Assembly: GCA_027067575.1 (NCBI GenBank)
Contig: JAMOVQ010000026.1
Coordinates: 1 to 59,146, forward strand
Direction: 5' to 3'
Length of the DNA: 59,146 nucleotides
Source of the DNA: Thermoanaerobaculia bacterium
GTDB lineage: Bacteria > Acidobacteriota > Thermoanaerobaculia > Thermoanaerobaculales > Sulfomarinibacteraceae
Below the pieces are notes generated by a model. The model made no database searches and was not told where the DNA came from. It saw nothing but the letters and a program-made list of their open reading frames with translations. Shown here in pieces: positions 1-8,067 of this stretch. Position 1 is the stretch's first letter. Every line of letters starts with the position of its first letter. Position numbers and translations under genes: made by a program.

Positions 1-106
1 GCTCCGTTGTGGGGACAGTCCCGATCGTGAAGGGCGTGGTTCTCTGAAGCGCCAACCGGAACATCGCTCCGCTCGTCCCTGGGCGGGCAGGTGGGTGGGG
101 TGCCAG
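1..106 (+). repeat. Dispersed GACAGTCCCGATCGTGA repeat, copy 1 (cut by window edge)
   Basis: Aligns without large gaps to 57578-57683, with the core GGGACAGTCCCGATCGTGA conserved and mostly single-base differences elsewhere. The left part present at 57538-57577 is missing because the window begins here. Confidence 0.75.
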
Positions 107-142
107 GTGGAGCGCCATCCTCTCGGCGGGGGTTTCGGCCAG

Positions 143-240
143 GTTGCGGGGGCAGTCCCGATCGTGATGGGCTTGGTTCTCTGGAACGCCAACCGGGTCG
201 TCGCTTCGTTCGTCCCTGGGTGGGTGAGGGGTGGGGCACC
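143..240 (+). repeat. Dispersed GACAGTCCCGATCGTGA repeat, copy 2
   Basis: Second tandem copy, more diverged: the core reads GGGGCAGTCCCGATCGTGA. It runs through the same downstream blocks (GGTTCTC, AACGCCAACCGG, GTCGCTTCG, TCCCTGGGTGG) as copy 1 and the copy at 57538. Confidence 0.7.
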
Positions 241-361
241 GGCTGGGAGTACTTCGTTGGTCTCGACTCCGTCACGGACTTCGGTGTCAGAATGCCGGTG
301 TTCCTCTGCCTGGGGGGATCGGTCGACGGGTTGCGGCGCGACCCCCTCGGCCCCGCGGGCG

Positions 362-390
362 TTGACCCTTGCGGGCTCGGGTGTTAGCGT
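362..390 (+). promoter_or_regulatory. Housekeeping-type promoter for the pseudokinase-TonB gene
   Basis: TTGACC at 362-367, a 17-nt spacer, and TAGCGT at 385-390. A strong GGGAGGAGG ribosome-binding site follows at about 396-404, just before ATG 411. The same TTGACC box occurs before rpsU (36550) and before the TPR gene (13306). Confidence 0.5.
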
Positions 391-410
391 TGGATGGGAG
401 GAGGAGCGTC

Positions 411-2336
411 ATGGCGGACTATTCGATGATTGGCCCGTTCGTGCTGTTCAAGGAGGTGGAGTCCGACGAGCTCGGCCGGCTCTACCGGGCCCGCGAGGTG
501 GACAGGGATGGGTGGCGGCGGACCGTCTGGCTCCGGGTCTTCCAGGCCGCTGGGGTGCAGGTCGAGGCGCTCCGGGAGCGGATGGCGCTCGTCAACGAGC
601 TCTCCAGCCAGCTCAAGGCCGCCAACGTGGTCTCCGGTCAGGAGCTGACCATCGTCGACGGGACGCCGGTGCTCGCCTGGGACCACGTTCCCGGCAACCT
701 CCTCTCCAGGCTGCTCGCCACGACGCGCGAGGAAGGGTTTCCTGTCCCGACGGACAACGCCCTGCTGATCATCGAGAAGATCGCCCTGGCGCTGGCCTCG
801 GGTCTGGCGTTCGAGCTCGAGGGCCAGAGCCTGATCCACGGTTTCCTCCATCCCGCCATGATCATGGTGACGAACGAGGGTGAGGCTCAGGTCTCCGGGT
901 TCGGGTTTGCCGAGCAGCTGCTCGGGATCCTCGATGATCCGGTGGCCCGCGAGCGGTGCGCCCCGTACCTGGCGCCGGAGGTCCTCCAGGCGCGCTCCAC
1001 GACCAAGCGGGGCGACGTCTACTCCCTGGGCGCCATCCTGTTCGAGCTCCTGACGGGCCAGCCGCTCCCGGCGGATCCGGCAGCCCGTGCCGAGGCCGTG
1101 GCGAATGCGCGGATGGCGCTGGAGGACGAGCCCATCCCCGACGACATCGCCGCGCTTCTCAAGCGTTCGCTGGCGGACCGCCCGGAGGAGCGGTTCAGTT
1201 CGGCCGCCGACTTCAAGAAGGAGCTGGACAAGCTGCTGTTCGGCGGCGCCTACAGCCCGACGACGTTCAACCTCGCCCTGTTCATCGACCGGCTCTTCCG
1301 GGCGGACATCGAGCAGGAGGAGAAGGAACGGATGGCGGAACAGGACCTCGATCCGGCACCGTACCTGGCGCCCGGGCCCGAGGACGAAGAGGAGGAGACG
1401 GAGCTGGCCGTGGCGAAGGCGCGGAGCCGCGCGGGGATGTGGATCGCGCTGGCGGCGGCGCTCGTGCTCGTCGCCGTCGCCCTCGTCGTCCTCGCGCCGA
1501 AGTTCCGGCAGCCTGCGGCGCCGCCGACCCCGACGCCCGAGGAGCTCGCCCGCAAGAAGGAGGCGGAGCAGAAGCGGTTCGAGGCGCTGGTCCAGGAGGA
1601 GCTGCAGCGGCTGATCGCCGAGCGCGAGGCCCAGAGTCAGAAGGAGCTCGAGCAGCGTCAGAAGGAGATCGAGAGCCTCAAGAAGAAGCTCAAGACGGTT
1701 CAGAAGCCCCAGGGGAAGCAGACGATGACGGCAGAACAGAAGCGCCAGGAGGAGGCGATCCGGGAGCAGCTCGCCCAGGCCGAGGCCGCCAAGAAGGCCC
1801 AGGAGGCGAAGCTGGAGGAGGCGCGTCAGAAGGCGCTCGAGGAGGCGCGCCGCAAGGCCGAGGCCAAGGCCGCGCAAGCGGCGACCCCCACCCCGGTGCC
1901 GAAGGCTGCGCCGACCGGCGCCCCGGCCGCCGCCCCCACCGAGGCGCCGAAGGTGGCCGCCGCGGCGTCGCCGGCCCCGGAGGCCGCCGCGCCCGCTTCG
2001 GCCGCCACCGCAACGGAGCAGATCACCGAGGGGATGTACGTGCCACCGACGGAGCTGGACACGAGTCCCGCCGTGCTCCGGACCGAGGCGCCCCACTGGT
2101 CGCGGATGGCACTCAACTCCCGGCGGCGCGGGGTGGTCATCCTCTCCGCCCGTGTCGATGCCGAGGGCCGCGTGACGGCGGTGAAGATTCTTCGGGCCGA
2201 CGACAAGGGGTTCGGGATCCCCAAGGCCGCAGCCGAGGCCGTCAAGAAGTACCTGTTCAAGCCGGGCACGAAGAACGGTGTCAAGGTGACGACGGACACG
2301 ACGGTGGCGATCCCCTACTCGTTCCGGGGACGGTAG
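411..2336 (+). CDS. Membrane pseudokinase fused to a TonB C-terminal domain
   Basis: Protein of 641 aa; ATG 411 is chosen because GGGAGGAGG lies just upstream, although the frame stays open to 369. Residues about 1-280 have a Ser/Thr protein-kinase fold (AP-YLAPEVL and GDVYSLGAILFELLTG motifs). The catalytic residues are gone: the VAIK lysine position reads WLRVF, HRD reads H143-G-F, and DFG reads G163-F-G. A membrane segment follows at about 341-363, then a Lys/Glu/Gln-rich coiled coil (about 377-490), an Ala/Pro linker, and a TonB C-terminal domain (about 558-641) with RGVVILSARVDAEGRV and the terminal IPYSF. The layout cytoplasmic pseudokinase - TM - periplasmic coiled coil - TonB suggests signal-gated energy transduction or a periplasm-spanning scaffold. 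No ExbB/ExbD or receptor gene is in the window. Confidence 0.85.
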   Translation: MADYSMIGPFVLFKEVESDELGRLYRAREVDRDGWRRTVWLRVFQAAGVQVEALRERMALVNELSSQLKAANVVSGQELTIVDGTPVLAWDHVPGNLLSRLLATTREEGFPVPTDNALLIIEKIALALASGLAFELEGQSLIHGFLHPAMIMVTNEGEAQVSGFGFAEQLLGILDDPVARERCAPYLAPEVLQARSTTKRGDVYSLGAILFELLTGQPLPADPAARAEAVANARMALEDEPIPDDIAALLKRSLADRPEERFSSAADFKKELDKLLFGGAYSPTTFNLALFIDRLFRADIEQEEKERMAEQDLDPAPYLAPGPEDEEEETELAVAKARSRAGMWIALAAALVLVAVALVVLAPKFRQPAAPPTPTPEELARKKEAEQKRFEALVQEELQRLIAEREAQSQKELEQRQKEIESLKKKLKTVQKPQGKQTMTAEQKRQEEAIREQLAQAEAAKKAQEAKLEEARQKALEEARRKAEAKAAQAATPTPVPKAAPTGAPAAAPTEAPKVAAAASPAPEAAAPASAATATEQITEGMYVPPTELDTSPAVLRTEAPHWSRMALNSRRRGVVILSARVDAEGRVTAVKILRADDKGFGIPKAAAEAVKKYLFKPGTKNGVKVTTDTTVAIPYSFRGR

Positions 2337-2377
2337 GCGGCCGGGGGCCGGGCGAAACTGGCACGGCGTGACGTACC

Positions 2378-2407
2378 GAGGCCCTGCGGCGGATGCCGCA
2401 GGGCCTC
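2378..2407 (+). terminator. Hairpin between convergent genes
   Basis: Perfect 12-bp stem GAGGCCCTGCGG / CCGCAGGGCCTC with a 6-nt loop, 41 nt after the stop at 2336 and 69 nt from the end of the convergent HU gene. There is no U-tract, so it may act on both strands or with Rho. Confidence 0.65.
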
Positions 2408-2476
2408 GAATCATCGCTCACCGCGGCGTCCAGGCGGGAACCTGGACCCGCGCGAGAAGAACCGGCTTCCGCCGTT

Positions 2477-2770
2477 CTACTTCTCGACGCGCTCGCGGAG
2501 GGTCTTGCCGGGCTTGAAGTGCACGTAGTGCTTCTTCGGGATGGTGATCGTCTCACCGGTGGCCGGGTTGCGGCCCTGGCGCTCCCCGCGCTGGCGGGTG
2601 GAGAACGTCCCGAACCCCGGGATGGTCACCTTCTGGCCGGCGTCGAGCGCCGTGGCGATCAGTCCCTTGCCAGGCTGCGCGGCGAAGATGATGTCGAGGA
2701 TCTCGGCAGCCTTCGCCTGGCTGATACCGGCCTTCTTCGCGAGCTTCATTGCCATGTCGGTCTTGTTCAT
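2477..2770 (-). CDS. hup: HU-family DNA-binding protein
   Basis: Histone-like nucleoid protein of 97 aa that bends DNA and acts in the nucleoid. It shows the HU/IHF fold signatures GFGTF (core beta strand) and RNPATGETI (the DNA-intercalating arm with its proline), and it ends in a basic tail. The start is the ATG at 2770 because GGAGG sits just upstream; a longer frame to 2803 would run into the promoter. HU-type rather than IHF-type is the simplest reading, since only one subunit is seen. It is transcribed alone from a near-consensus promoter (2802-2831). Confidence 0.95.
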   Translation of the reverse strand: MNKTDMAMKLAKKAGISQAKAAEILDIIFAAQPGKGLIATALDAGQKVTIPGFGTFSTRQRGERQGRNPATGETITIPKKHYVHFKPGKTLRERVEK

Positions 2771-2801
2771 GCCAACCTCCGTATTGGTTTCATCACGAGG
2801 C

Positions 2802-2831
2802 ATTATCGGGGCGAGTTTCGCCTCCTGTCAA
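2802..2831 (-). promoter_or_regulatory. Strong sigma-70-type promoter of the HU gene
   Basis: On the minus strand: perfect TTGACA (2826-2831), an 18-nt spacer, then GATAAT (2802-2807). It predicts a leader of about 25 nt containing the GGAGG ribosome-binding site. This is the closest match to consensus in the window, as expected for an abundant protein. Confidence 0.75.
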
Positions 2832-2943
2832 GGGCCATCGGCCTTTTCGCGGTAATCTCGGCCGGATCGGAGACTGATCGGTCGTTGTCCGTCTGTCACC
2901 GCGCCCGCGGATCTTACGTGCAGTCAGTTGGTTGCGGAAGCCG

Positions 2944-5796
2944 TCATTGGGTCTCCCCGGATGCCGGGCCGGTCGTGGATCCGTCCCGCCGGAGGATCGT
3001 CTGGAGGTAGCGGCCCGTGTGGGACGCCTCGGCGGTGGCCACGGCCTCGGGCGGGCCCTCGGCCACCACGCGGCCGCCGGCCTCGCCGCCCTCCGGACCC
3101 AGGTCGATCACCCAGTCCGCCGTCTTGATCACGTCGAGGTTGTGCTCGATGACCACGACGGTGTTACCCCGGTCGACCAGGGCGTGCAGGACGTCGAGGA
3201 GCTTCCGGACGTCGTGGAAGTGGAGGCCCGTGGTCGGCTCGTCGAGCAGGTAGAGGGTCCGGCCCGTGGCGCGCCTGGCGAGCTCCCGGGAGAGTTTGAG
3301 CCGCTGGGCCTCGCCGCCGGAGAGGGTGGTCGCCGGCTGGCCGAGCTTCAGGTAGCCCAGGCCGACGGCGATCAGGGTGTCGAGGATCCGGGCGATCCGC
3401 GGGACCGGACCGAACAGCTCCCGCGCCTCCTCCACCGTCAGCTCGAGCACCTCGGCGATGTTGAGCCCCTTGTACCGGACCTCGAGCGTCTCGCGGTTGT
3501 ACCGGGACCCGTTACAGACGTCGCAGGTGACGAACACGTCGGGCAGGAAGTGCATCTCGATCCGGGTGCGTCCCGCTCCCTGGCACGCCTCGCACCGCCC
3601 CCCCCGGACGTTGAACGAGAACCGCCCGGCCCGGTACCCGCGGGCCCGGGCCTCCGTCGTCGCGGCGAACAGCTGGCGGATCGGGTCGAACACCTTGGTG
3701 TACGTCGCCGGGTTGGAGCGGGGGGTCCGGCCGATGGGGTTCTGGTCGATCATGATGATCTTGTCCAGATGCTCGATGCCGGAAAGGCCGTCGTGCGCCC
3801 CGGGCCTCGTCAGGGTCCCGTACAGCTCCCGTCCGACCGCCTTGTGGAGGATCTCGTTGACCAGCGTCGACTTCCCCGAGCCGGATACGCCGGTCACGCA
3901 GACGAAGAGCCCCAGCGGGAACCGGACGTCGATCCCCTTGAGGTTGTGTTCCCTGGCGCCGTGGACGGTCAGCGCCTCCGGCCCGGGCGCGCGGCGCCGC
4001 TCCGGGACGGGGATGCGGAGCTCCCCGGAGAGGTACCGGCCGGTCAGCGATTCGGGGAACGACGGGATCCGCCCGGGCGGGCCCTCGGCGACGACCCGTC
4101 CGCCGTGGCTCCCGGCTCCCGGTCCCAGGTCGATCACCCAGTCGGCCTCGCGGATCGTCTCCTCGTCGTGCTCCACGACGATGACGGTGTTGCCCAGGTC
4201 GCGCATCCCGGTCAGGGTGTCCAGCAGGCGCCGGTTGTCGCGCTGGTGGAGCCCGATGGAGGGCTCGTCCAGGACGTAGAGGACGCCCATCAGCCGGGAG
4301 CCGACCTGGGTCGCCAGGCGGATCCGCTGGGCCTCGCCGCCGGACAGCGTGCCCGCCATCCGGTCGAGCGTCAGGTACTCCAGCCCCACCGAGACCAGGA
4401 ACCCCAGCCTGTCCACGATCTCCCGGAGCACCTTGTCCACGATCCGGCGCTCCCTGTCGGTGAGGCGGAGCCCGCGAAACCATGCGAGCGCCTCGTGGAC
4501 CGGGACGGCGGCGACCTCGGCGAGGCTCCTCCCGCCGACGCGGACGGCCAGCGCCTCGGGGCGGAGGCGGGCGCCGTGGCACTCCGGACAGGGCGCCAGC
4601 GACATGAACCGTTCGAGCTCGCGGCGGACCTCGTCGGAGCCCGTCTCCCTGTACCGCCGCTCGAGCCGCGGCACGAGCCCCTCGAACCGGTCGCGGAAGA
4701 CGTACGCGCTCCGGCGCCCCTCCCAGCGGAACTCGACCTCCTCGTCCGAGCCGAACATGATCAGCCGCCGGACCGCCTCCCGGAGCTCCCGCCACGGCGT
4801 CGACAGCGAGAACCCCGCGTGGCGTGCCAGCTGCTCGAGCTGGCGGCGGCGCCAGGAGGTGGAGCCCTCGCGGATCACGGCGAGGCAGCCGGCCGCGAGG
4901 GAGCGGTCCGGGTCCACGACCAGCTTCTCCGGGTCGATCTCCCGCAGGAACCCCAGGCCGGAGCAGCGGGGGCAGGCGCCCTGGGGGGCGTTGAACGAGA
5001 ACAGGCGGGGGGAGATCTCCGAGAGCGAGTACCCGCACCGCGGACAGGCGTGGCGGGCGGAGAGCAGGAGCTCCTCCGAGCCGGGTACGGCGATCCGGAC
5101 GAGCCCCTTCCCGGCCTCCAGCGCGGTCTCCAGCGAGGCCGCCAGACGGCTCCGGACGCCCTCGCGGACCGAGAGCCGGTCCACGACGATCTCGATGGTG
5201 TGGACCCGGTTCCGGTCGAGCTCGGGCGGCTCGGTGACCTCAACGACCTCCCCGTCCACCCGGGCCCTGACGAACCCGTCCCGGGCCATCCGCTCGAACA
5301 GCTTGCGGTGTTCCCCCTTGCGCCCCTCCACCACCGGGGCGAGGACGAGGAACCGCTCACCCTCCGGGAGCGCCAGCACGCGGTCCACCATCTGCTCCAC
5401 CGTTTGCGGCTCGATGGGGAGGTCGCACTCCGGGCAGTGGGGAATCCCGATGGAGGCCCAGAGGAGCCGCAGGTAGTCGTGGATCTCCGTCACCGTGCCT
5501 ACGGTGGAGCGGGGGTTTCTCGACGTGGTGCCCTGCTCGATGGAGATCGCCGGCGAGAGCCCCTCGATGGCGTCCACGTCGGGCTTCTCCATCTGCTGGA
5601 GGAACTGCCGGGCGTACGCGGAGAGCGACTCCACGTACCGGCGCTGGCCCTCGGCGAACAGCGTGTCGAACGCCAGCGACGACTTCCCCGAGCCGGAGAC
5701 TCCCGTGATCACCACGAGCCGGTCCCGCGGGATCTCCACGTCGATCCCCGCCAGGTTGTGCTCCCGCGCACCGCGGATGACGATCCTGTCCTTCAT
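2944..5796 (-). CDS. uvrA: Excinuclease ABC subunit A (UvrA)
   Basis: Damage-recognition ATPase of nucleotide excision repair, 950 aa, usual length. Two ABC modules are visible: Walker [10 protein letters not shown] near residues 32-40 and a second GVSGSGKST in the C-terminal half. Both signatures, LSGGEAQRI and [11 protein letters not shown], are intact. Zinc modules show CPRCGY...CPRC in the first half and CEACQG...CDVC in the second. The start ATG at 5796 ([10 protein letters not shown]) has GGCGGAGG upstream and matches the usual N-terminus; the frame extends eight codons further without a better site. It is the last gene of the HD-GYP - smpB - uvrA run, 60 nt after smpB. The C-terminal Gly/Ser/Thr tail is unremarkable. 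Confidence 0.98.
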   Translation of the reverse strand: MKDRIVIRGAREHNLAGIDVEIPRDRLVVITGVSGSGKSSLAFDTLFAEGQRRYVESLSAYARQFLQQMEKPDVDAIEGLSPAISIEQGTTSRNPRSTVGTVTEIHDYLRLLWASIGIPHCPECDLPIEPQTVEQMVDRVLALPEGERFLVLAPVVEGRKGEHRKLFERMARDGFVRARVDGEVVEVTEPPELDRNRVHTIEIVVDRLSVREGVRSRLAASLETALEAGKGLVRIAVPGSEELLLSARHACPRCGYSLSEISPRLFSFNAPQGACPRCSGLGFLREIDPEKLVVDPDRSLAAGCLAVIREGSTSWRRRQLEQLARHAGFSLSTPWRELREAVRRLIMFGSDEEVEFRWEGRRSAYVFRDRFEGLVPRLERRYRETGSDEVRRELERFMSLAPCPECHGARLRPEALAVRVGGRSLAEVAAVPVHEALAWFRGLRLTDRERRIVDKVLREIVDRLGFLVSVGLEYLTLDRMAGTLSGGEAQRIRLATQVGSRLMGVLYVLDEPSIGLHQRDNRRLLDTLTGMRDLGNTVIVVEHDEETIREADWVIDLGPGAGSHGGRVVAEGPPGRIPSFPESLTGRYLSGELRIPVPERRRAPGPEALTVHGAREHNLKGIDVRFPLGLFVCVTGVSGSGKSTLVNEILHKAVGRELYGTLTRPGAHDGLSGIEHLDKIIMIDQNPIGRTPRSNPATYTKVFDPIRQLFAATTEARARGYRAGRFSFNVRGGRCEACQGAGRTRIEMHFLPDVFVTCDVCNGSRYNRETLEVRYKGLNIAEVLELTVEEARELFGPVPRIARILDTLIAVGLGYLKLGQPATTLSGGEAQRLKLSRELARRATGRTLYLLDEPTTGLHFHDVRKLLDVLHALVDRGNTVVVIEHNLDVIKTADWVIDLGPEGGEAGGRVVAEGPPEAVATAEASHTGRYLQTILRRDGSTTGPASGETQ

Positions 5797-5856
5797 TCCG
5801 CCTCCGCCGTAGCCCAACACGGCTCCCGGCCGGTTCCTTCCGGGACGGCCCCGCGG

Positions 5857-6345
5857 CTACAGCTCGCCCTTCATGGCGCGCTCGGCCTCGCGGTCCAGCG
5901 CCCGCCGCCGGAGGGTCTCCCGCTTGTCGTGGAGCTGCTTGCCCCGGACGAGGGCGATCTCGACCTTGATCCAGTTCCCGTCGAGGAGCAGGGCCAGGGG
6001 AACGACCGTGTACCCCTTCTCCCGGCTCTTGGAGGCCAGCCGCTCGATCTGCCGCTTGTGGAGCAGCAGCTTCCGTGGCCTGACGGGATCGTGCTGCGCG
6101 TAGCCCGCCTGCTCGTACGGGCTGATGTGGCATCCGACGAGGAACGCCTCGCCGCCCTCGAAACGGACGTACGCCTCCTTGAGGTTGACCCGGCCCTCGC
6201 GGGCGGACTTGACCTCGGACCCGGTCAGCTGGAGCCCGGCGACCTCGGTCTCGAGGATCTCGTACTCGTGCCGGGCCCGCCGGTTCCGTGCGAGCACCTT
6301 CGGCTCCGCCCCGCGGGGCCGTTCCCGCCGCCTGCCCCTGGCCAT
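5857..6345 (-). CDS. smpB: SsrA-binding protein SmpB
   Basis: tmRNA-binding protein of trans-translation, 162 aa. It has the core EYEILETEVAGLQLTGSEVK, the NLKEAYVRF and HISPY segments, the HDPVRPRKLLLHK loop, and a basic C-terminal tail (RETLRRRALDREAERAMKG) that mimics mRNA in the ribosome channel. The start is ATG 6345, 2 nt after the stop of the upstream HD-GYP gene, so the two are almost certainly co-transcribed. The long upstream frame reading through to 6735 is the antisense shadow of that gene. The tmRNA gene itself was not found here. Confidence 0.96.
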   Translation of the reverse strand: MARGRRRERPRGAEPKVLARNRRARHEYEILETEVAGLQLTGSEVKSAREGRVNLKEAYVRFEGGEAFLVGCHISPYEQAGYAQHDPVRPRKLLLHKRQIERLASKSREKGYTVVPLALLLDGNWIKVEIALVRGKQLHDKRETLRRRALDREAERAMKGEL

Positions 6346-6347
6346 CG

Positions 6348-7847
6348 CTACACCACGTTCCCGAGCGCCCGGACGACCTCCGGGTCGAACTGGTGGCCCG
6401 CCGCGGAACGGAGGACGCCGAGCGCCTCGGTGCGGCCCACGGGACGCCGGTAGCTGCCGTCGGAGGTCAGCACGTCGTAGACCTCGGCCACATGGACGAT
6501 CCGCGCCAGCTTCGGGATGGCATCGCCGCGGAGCCGGTCGGGGTATCCCCCGCCGTCCCACCGCTCGTGGTGGTGCCGTACCGCCTCGGCGACCACGGGG
6601 AGCCCGGCCTCCGAGAGGATTCGCTCGCCGATCACCGGGTGCCGTGCGTACAGACGGCGCTCCGTGGGGCCGGGCTGAGGGTGACGGTACAGCCGCTCGT
6701 AGTCGAGTTCGCGCATCCCGACGTCGTGGAGCCATCCGGCAAGCGCCGCGGTCTCGATGGTGCGATCGTCCTCTCCCAGGTCAGCCGCCAGCCGCCAGGC
6801 CAGGCGCGACACGGCCTCCGAGTGGTGCCTGAGCTCCGGAAACCGCTGTTCCCCGGGCTCCAAGAGCGCTTTGGCCAGCCGCCGGGACTGCCGGATCGCG
6901 GTACGCGCCTCCCGGAGCATCTCGACCTCGCGCGCCAGAATCTCGAGCACCGTTTCCGGCACGGGGGAACCCAGCCCGCCGAGCACCGTGCCGGCGAGTC
7001 CCCACCCGTCCTCGGTCAGGAGCGGACGGCTGGCAGCCATCTCCCGGGGAGTGTCCCCTGCGCCCTCGACCACCGCGGCGTCCACGGTCCACGTACGCTC
7101 CGATGCGGGATCGGGAGCGCCGGCGAGCAACGACGCCTGGTGCCGCCGCAGCGTGTTCAATGCGTCAGCCCCCGGCCGCGCCACCGAGCGGACCACGGTG
7201 TGGGCCTGGCCGTCGGCCGCAAGCGTCACCGCCACGGCGCCGACGCCGGGAAGGGCTGCGAGCCGTTCCACGGTCCCGAGCAGGAACGGGAGGGCGCCCC
7301 GGTCGAGAAGGCGCGCATCCCGGATGCGGGATGTGCCAGGACGTTCCTGGTGGACGGTCTCCTGCGTTCCGCTTTCCTCGAGGTCGGGGTACAGCCCGGA
7401 GCTGCGGACCAGCGCCACGAGCGCCGAGGCGATGGCGGTGGCGGCCTCCTCGTCGGCCGGCGTGAACACCTTGCGGCGCCCCTTGTCGCGGACGTCGGCG
7501 AACCCGACGAGACGTGAACCGGTGTACAGCGGCACGAGCAGGATCCGCGCCGTTCCCGCGCCCTCCAGGTACTCGGCGATCTCCCGGGCCTCGCCCGGGC
7601 TGTTGAACGCCTTCGGACGGGTCCGGAGGTGGCGGGCGAGCTGCACCATGGCAGCCCGCGGCGGGAACTCGGCGGCAAGAAGGTCGCGGCGGCCAAAACC
7701 GTACTGGGTGACGAGGAGGTACCGCCCGTCCTCGGCGAGGAGGTACAAGGCGGCTTTCGTCGAGTGGACCTCCTCCAGGAAACGGTAGAGGAGCTCCTTG
7801 AACCGTCGTTCCATCTCGGGGTTCCAGCCCGGCAGCACCGCGGTCAC
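6348..7847 (-). CDS. GAF - HD-GYP-like signalling protein with altered active site
   Basis: Protein of 499 aa. The GTG at 7847 is preferred because GGAGGAG lies 7 nt upstream; an internal ATG at 7814 is the alternative. The N-terminal half looks like a GAF-type sensor. The C-terminal part (about 340-495) is an HD-GYP domain (family role: cyclic-di-GMP hydrolysis), with LHDVG near residue 370 and HHHERWDGGGYP near 425. Two conserved positions differ: the usual HDxGK lysine is Met (HDVGM), and the usual VADxFD reads VAEVYD. Activity is therefore uncertain. It is divergent from lpxC across a 220-bp region containing a palindrome and heads the operon with smpB and uvrA. Confidence 0.85.
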   Translation of the reverse strand: MTAVLPGWNPEMERRFKELLYRFLEEVHSTKAALYLLAEDGRYLLVTQYGFGRRDLLAAEFPPRAAMVQLARHLRTRPKAFNSPGEAREIAEYLEGAGTARILLVPLYTGSRLVGFADVRDKGRRKVFTPADEEAATAIASALVALVRSSGLYPDLEESGTQETVHQERPGTSRIRDARLLDRGALPFLLGTVERLAALPGVGAVAVTLAADGQAHTVVRSVARPGADALNTLRRHQASLLAGAPDPASERTWTVDAAVVEGAGDTPREMAASRPLLTEDGWGLAGTVLGGLGSPVPETVLEILAREVEMLREARTAIRQSRRLAKALLEPGEQRFPELRHHSEAVSRLAWRLAADLGEDDRTIETAALAGWLHDVGMRELDYERLYRHPQPGPTERRLYARHPVIGERILSEAGLPVVAEAVRHHHERWDGGGYPDRLRGDAIPKLARIVHVAEVYDVLTSDGSYRRPVGRTEALGVLRSAAGHQFDPEVVRALGNVV

Positions 7848-7889
7848 GCCAACCCTCCTCCCCGGACCGGCCAGCGGTCCGGACGGCCC

Positions 7890-7895
7890 AGTGTA
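7890..7895 (-). promoter_or_regulatory. -10-like box for the HD-GYP gene
   Basis: TACACT on the minus strand, 42 nt before GTG 7847. No good -35 is present; the -35 position falls inside the palindrome at 7911-7928, which would suit regulation by an activator or repressor. Confidence 0.35.
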
Positions 7896-7910
7896 GCACC
7901 GGACCTCGAC

Positions 7911-7928
7911 TGTGGCATCCGCGCCACA
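7911..7928. promoter_or_regulatory. Palindromic operator or enhancer TGTGGC-N6-GCCACA
   Basis: Perfect 6-bp arms separated by 6 nt. A further half-site ATGCCACA lies at 7942-7949, inverted relative to TGTGGCAT at 7911-7918. The palindrome overlies the -35 region of the HD-GYP promoter and is about 95 bp upstream of the -24 element of the lpxC promoter, a usual distance for a sigma-54 enhancer. The arm spacing differs from the classic CRP site. The protein that binds it is unknown. Confidence 0.5.
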
Positions 7929-8022
7929 CCCCGTCTGTTCCATGCCACACCTCCTGGCGAGCAGGTACAGCCCGACCCCGGAAGACGCAATGATGACGGC
8001 GGTTGTTCCTTGCGATTCTGGG

Positions 8023-8038
8023 TGGCACGGATCGTGCT
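8023..8038 (+). promoter_or_regulatory. Sigma-54-type (-24/-12) promoter of lpxC
   Basis: TGGCACGGATCGTGCT matches the -24/-12 consensus TGGCACG-N4-TTGCW, with the diagnostic GG (8024-8025) and GC (8036-8037) exactly 10 nt apart. The predicted transcript start is near 8049, giving a leader of about 20 nt with the GGAAGGGAAGG ribosome-binding site before ATG 8068. Confidence 0.65.
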
Positions 8039-8067
8039 TGCCGACAGGAGCGGAAGGGAAGGTTGGA

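Larger units (their letters stand above)
1..410. other. Gene-free stretch with two copies of a dispersed repeat
   Basis: No credible gene lies here; the open frames are short GC-driven frames. Positions 1-106 and 143-240 are two related copies of a repeat whose core is the palindrome GGGACAGTCCC followed by GATCGTGAAGGG. The fullest relative is at 57538-57683, and another lies inverted at 31921-32013. The window starts inside the first copy. The last 50 bases hold the promoter and ribosome-binding site of the next gene. Confidence 0.7.

Noticed and set aside
91-883. Two open frames at the left edge
   Set aside because: They cover repeat copies and the start of the pseudokinase gene in another frame; no domain and no ribosome-binding site.
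384-2414. 676-codon open frame on the minus strand
   Set aside because: Lies fully opposite the pseudokinase-TonB gene; low-complexity Arg/Leu/Gly translation without domains, caused by high third-position GC.
2932-6453. 1,173-codon open frame on the plus strand
   Set aside because: Antisense to uvrA and smpB, which are certain; composition is typical of a GC shadow.
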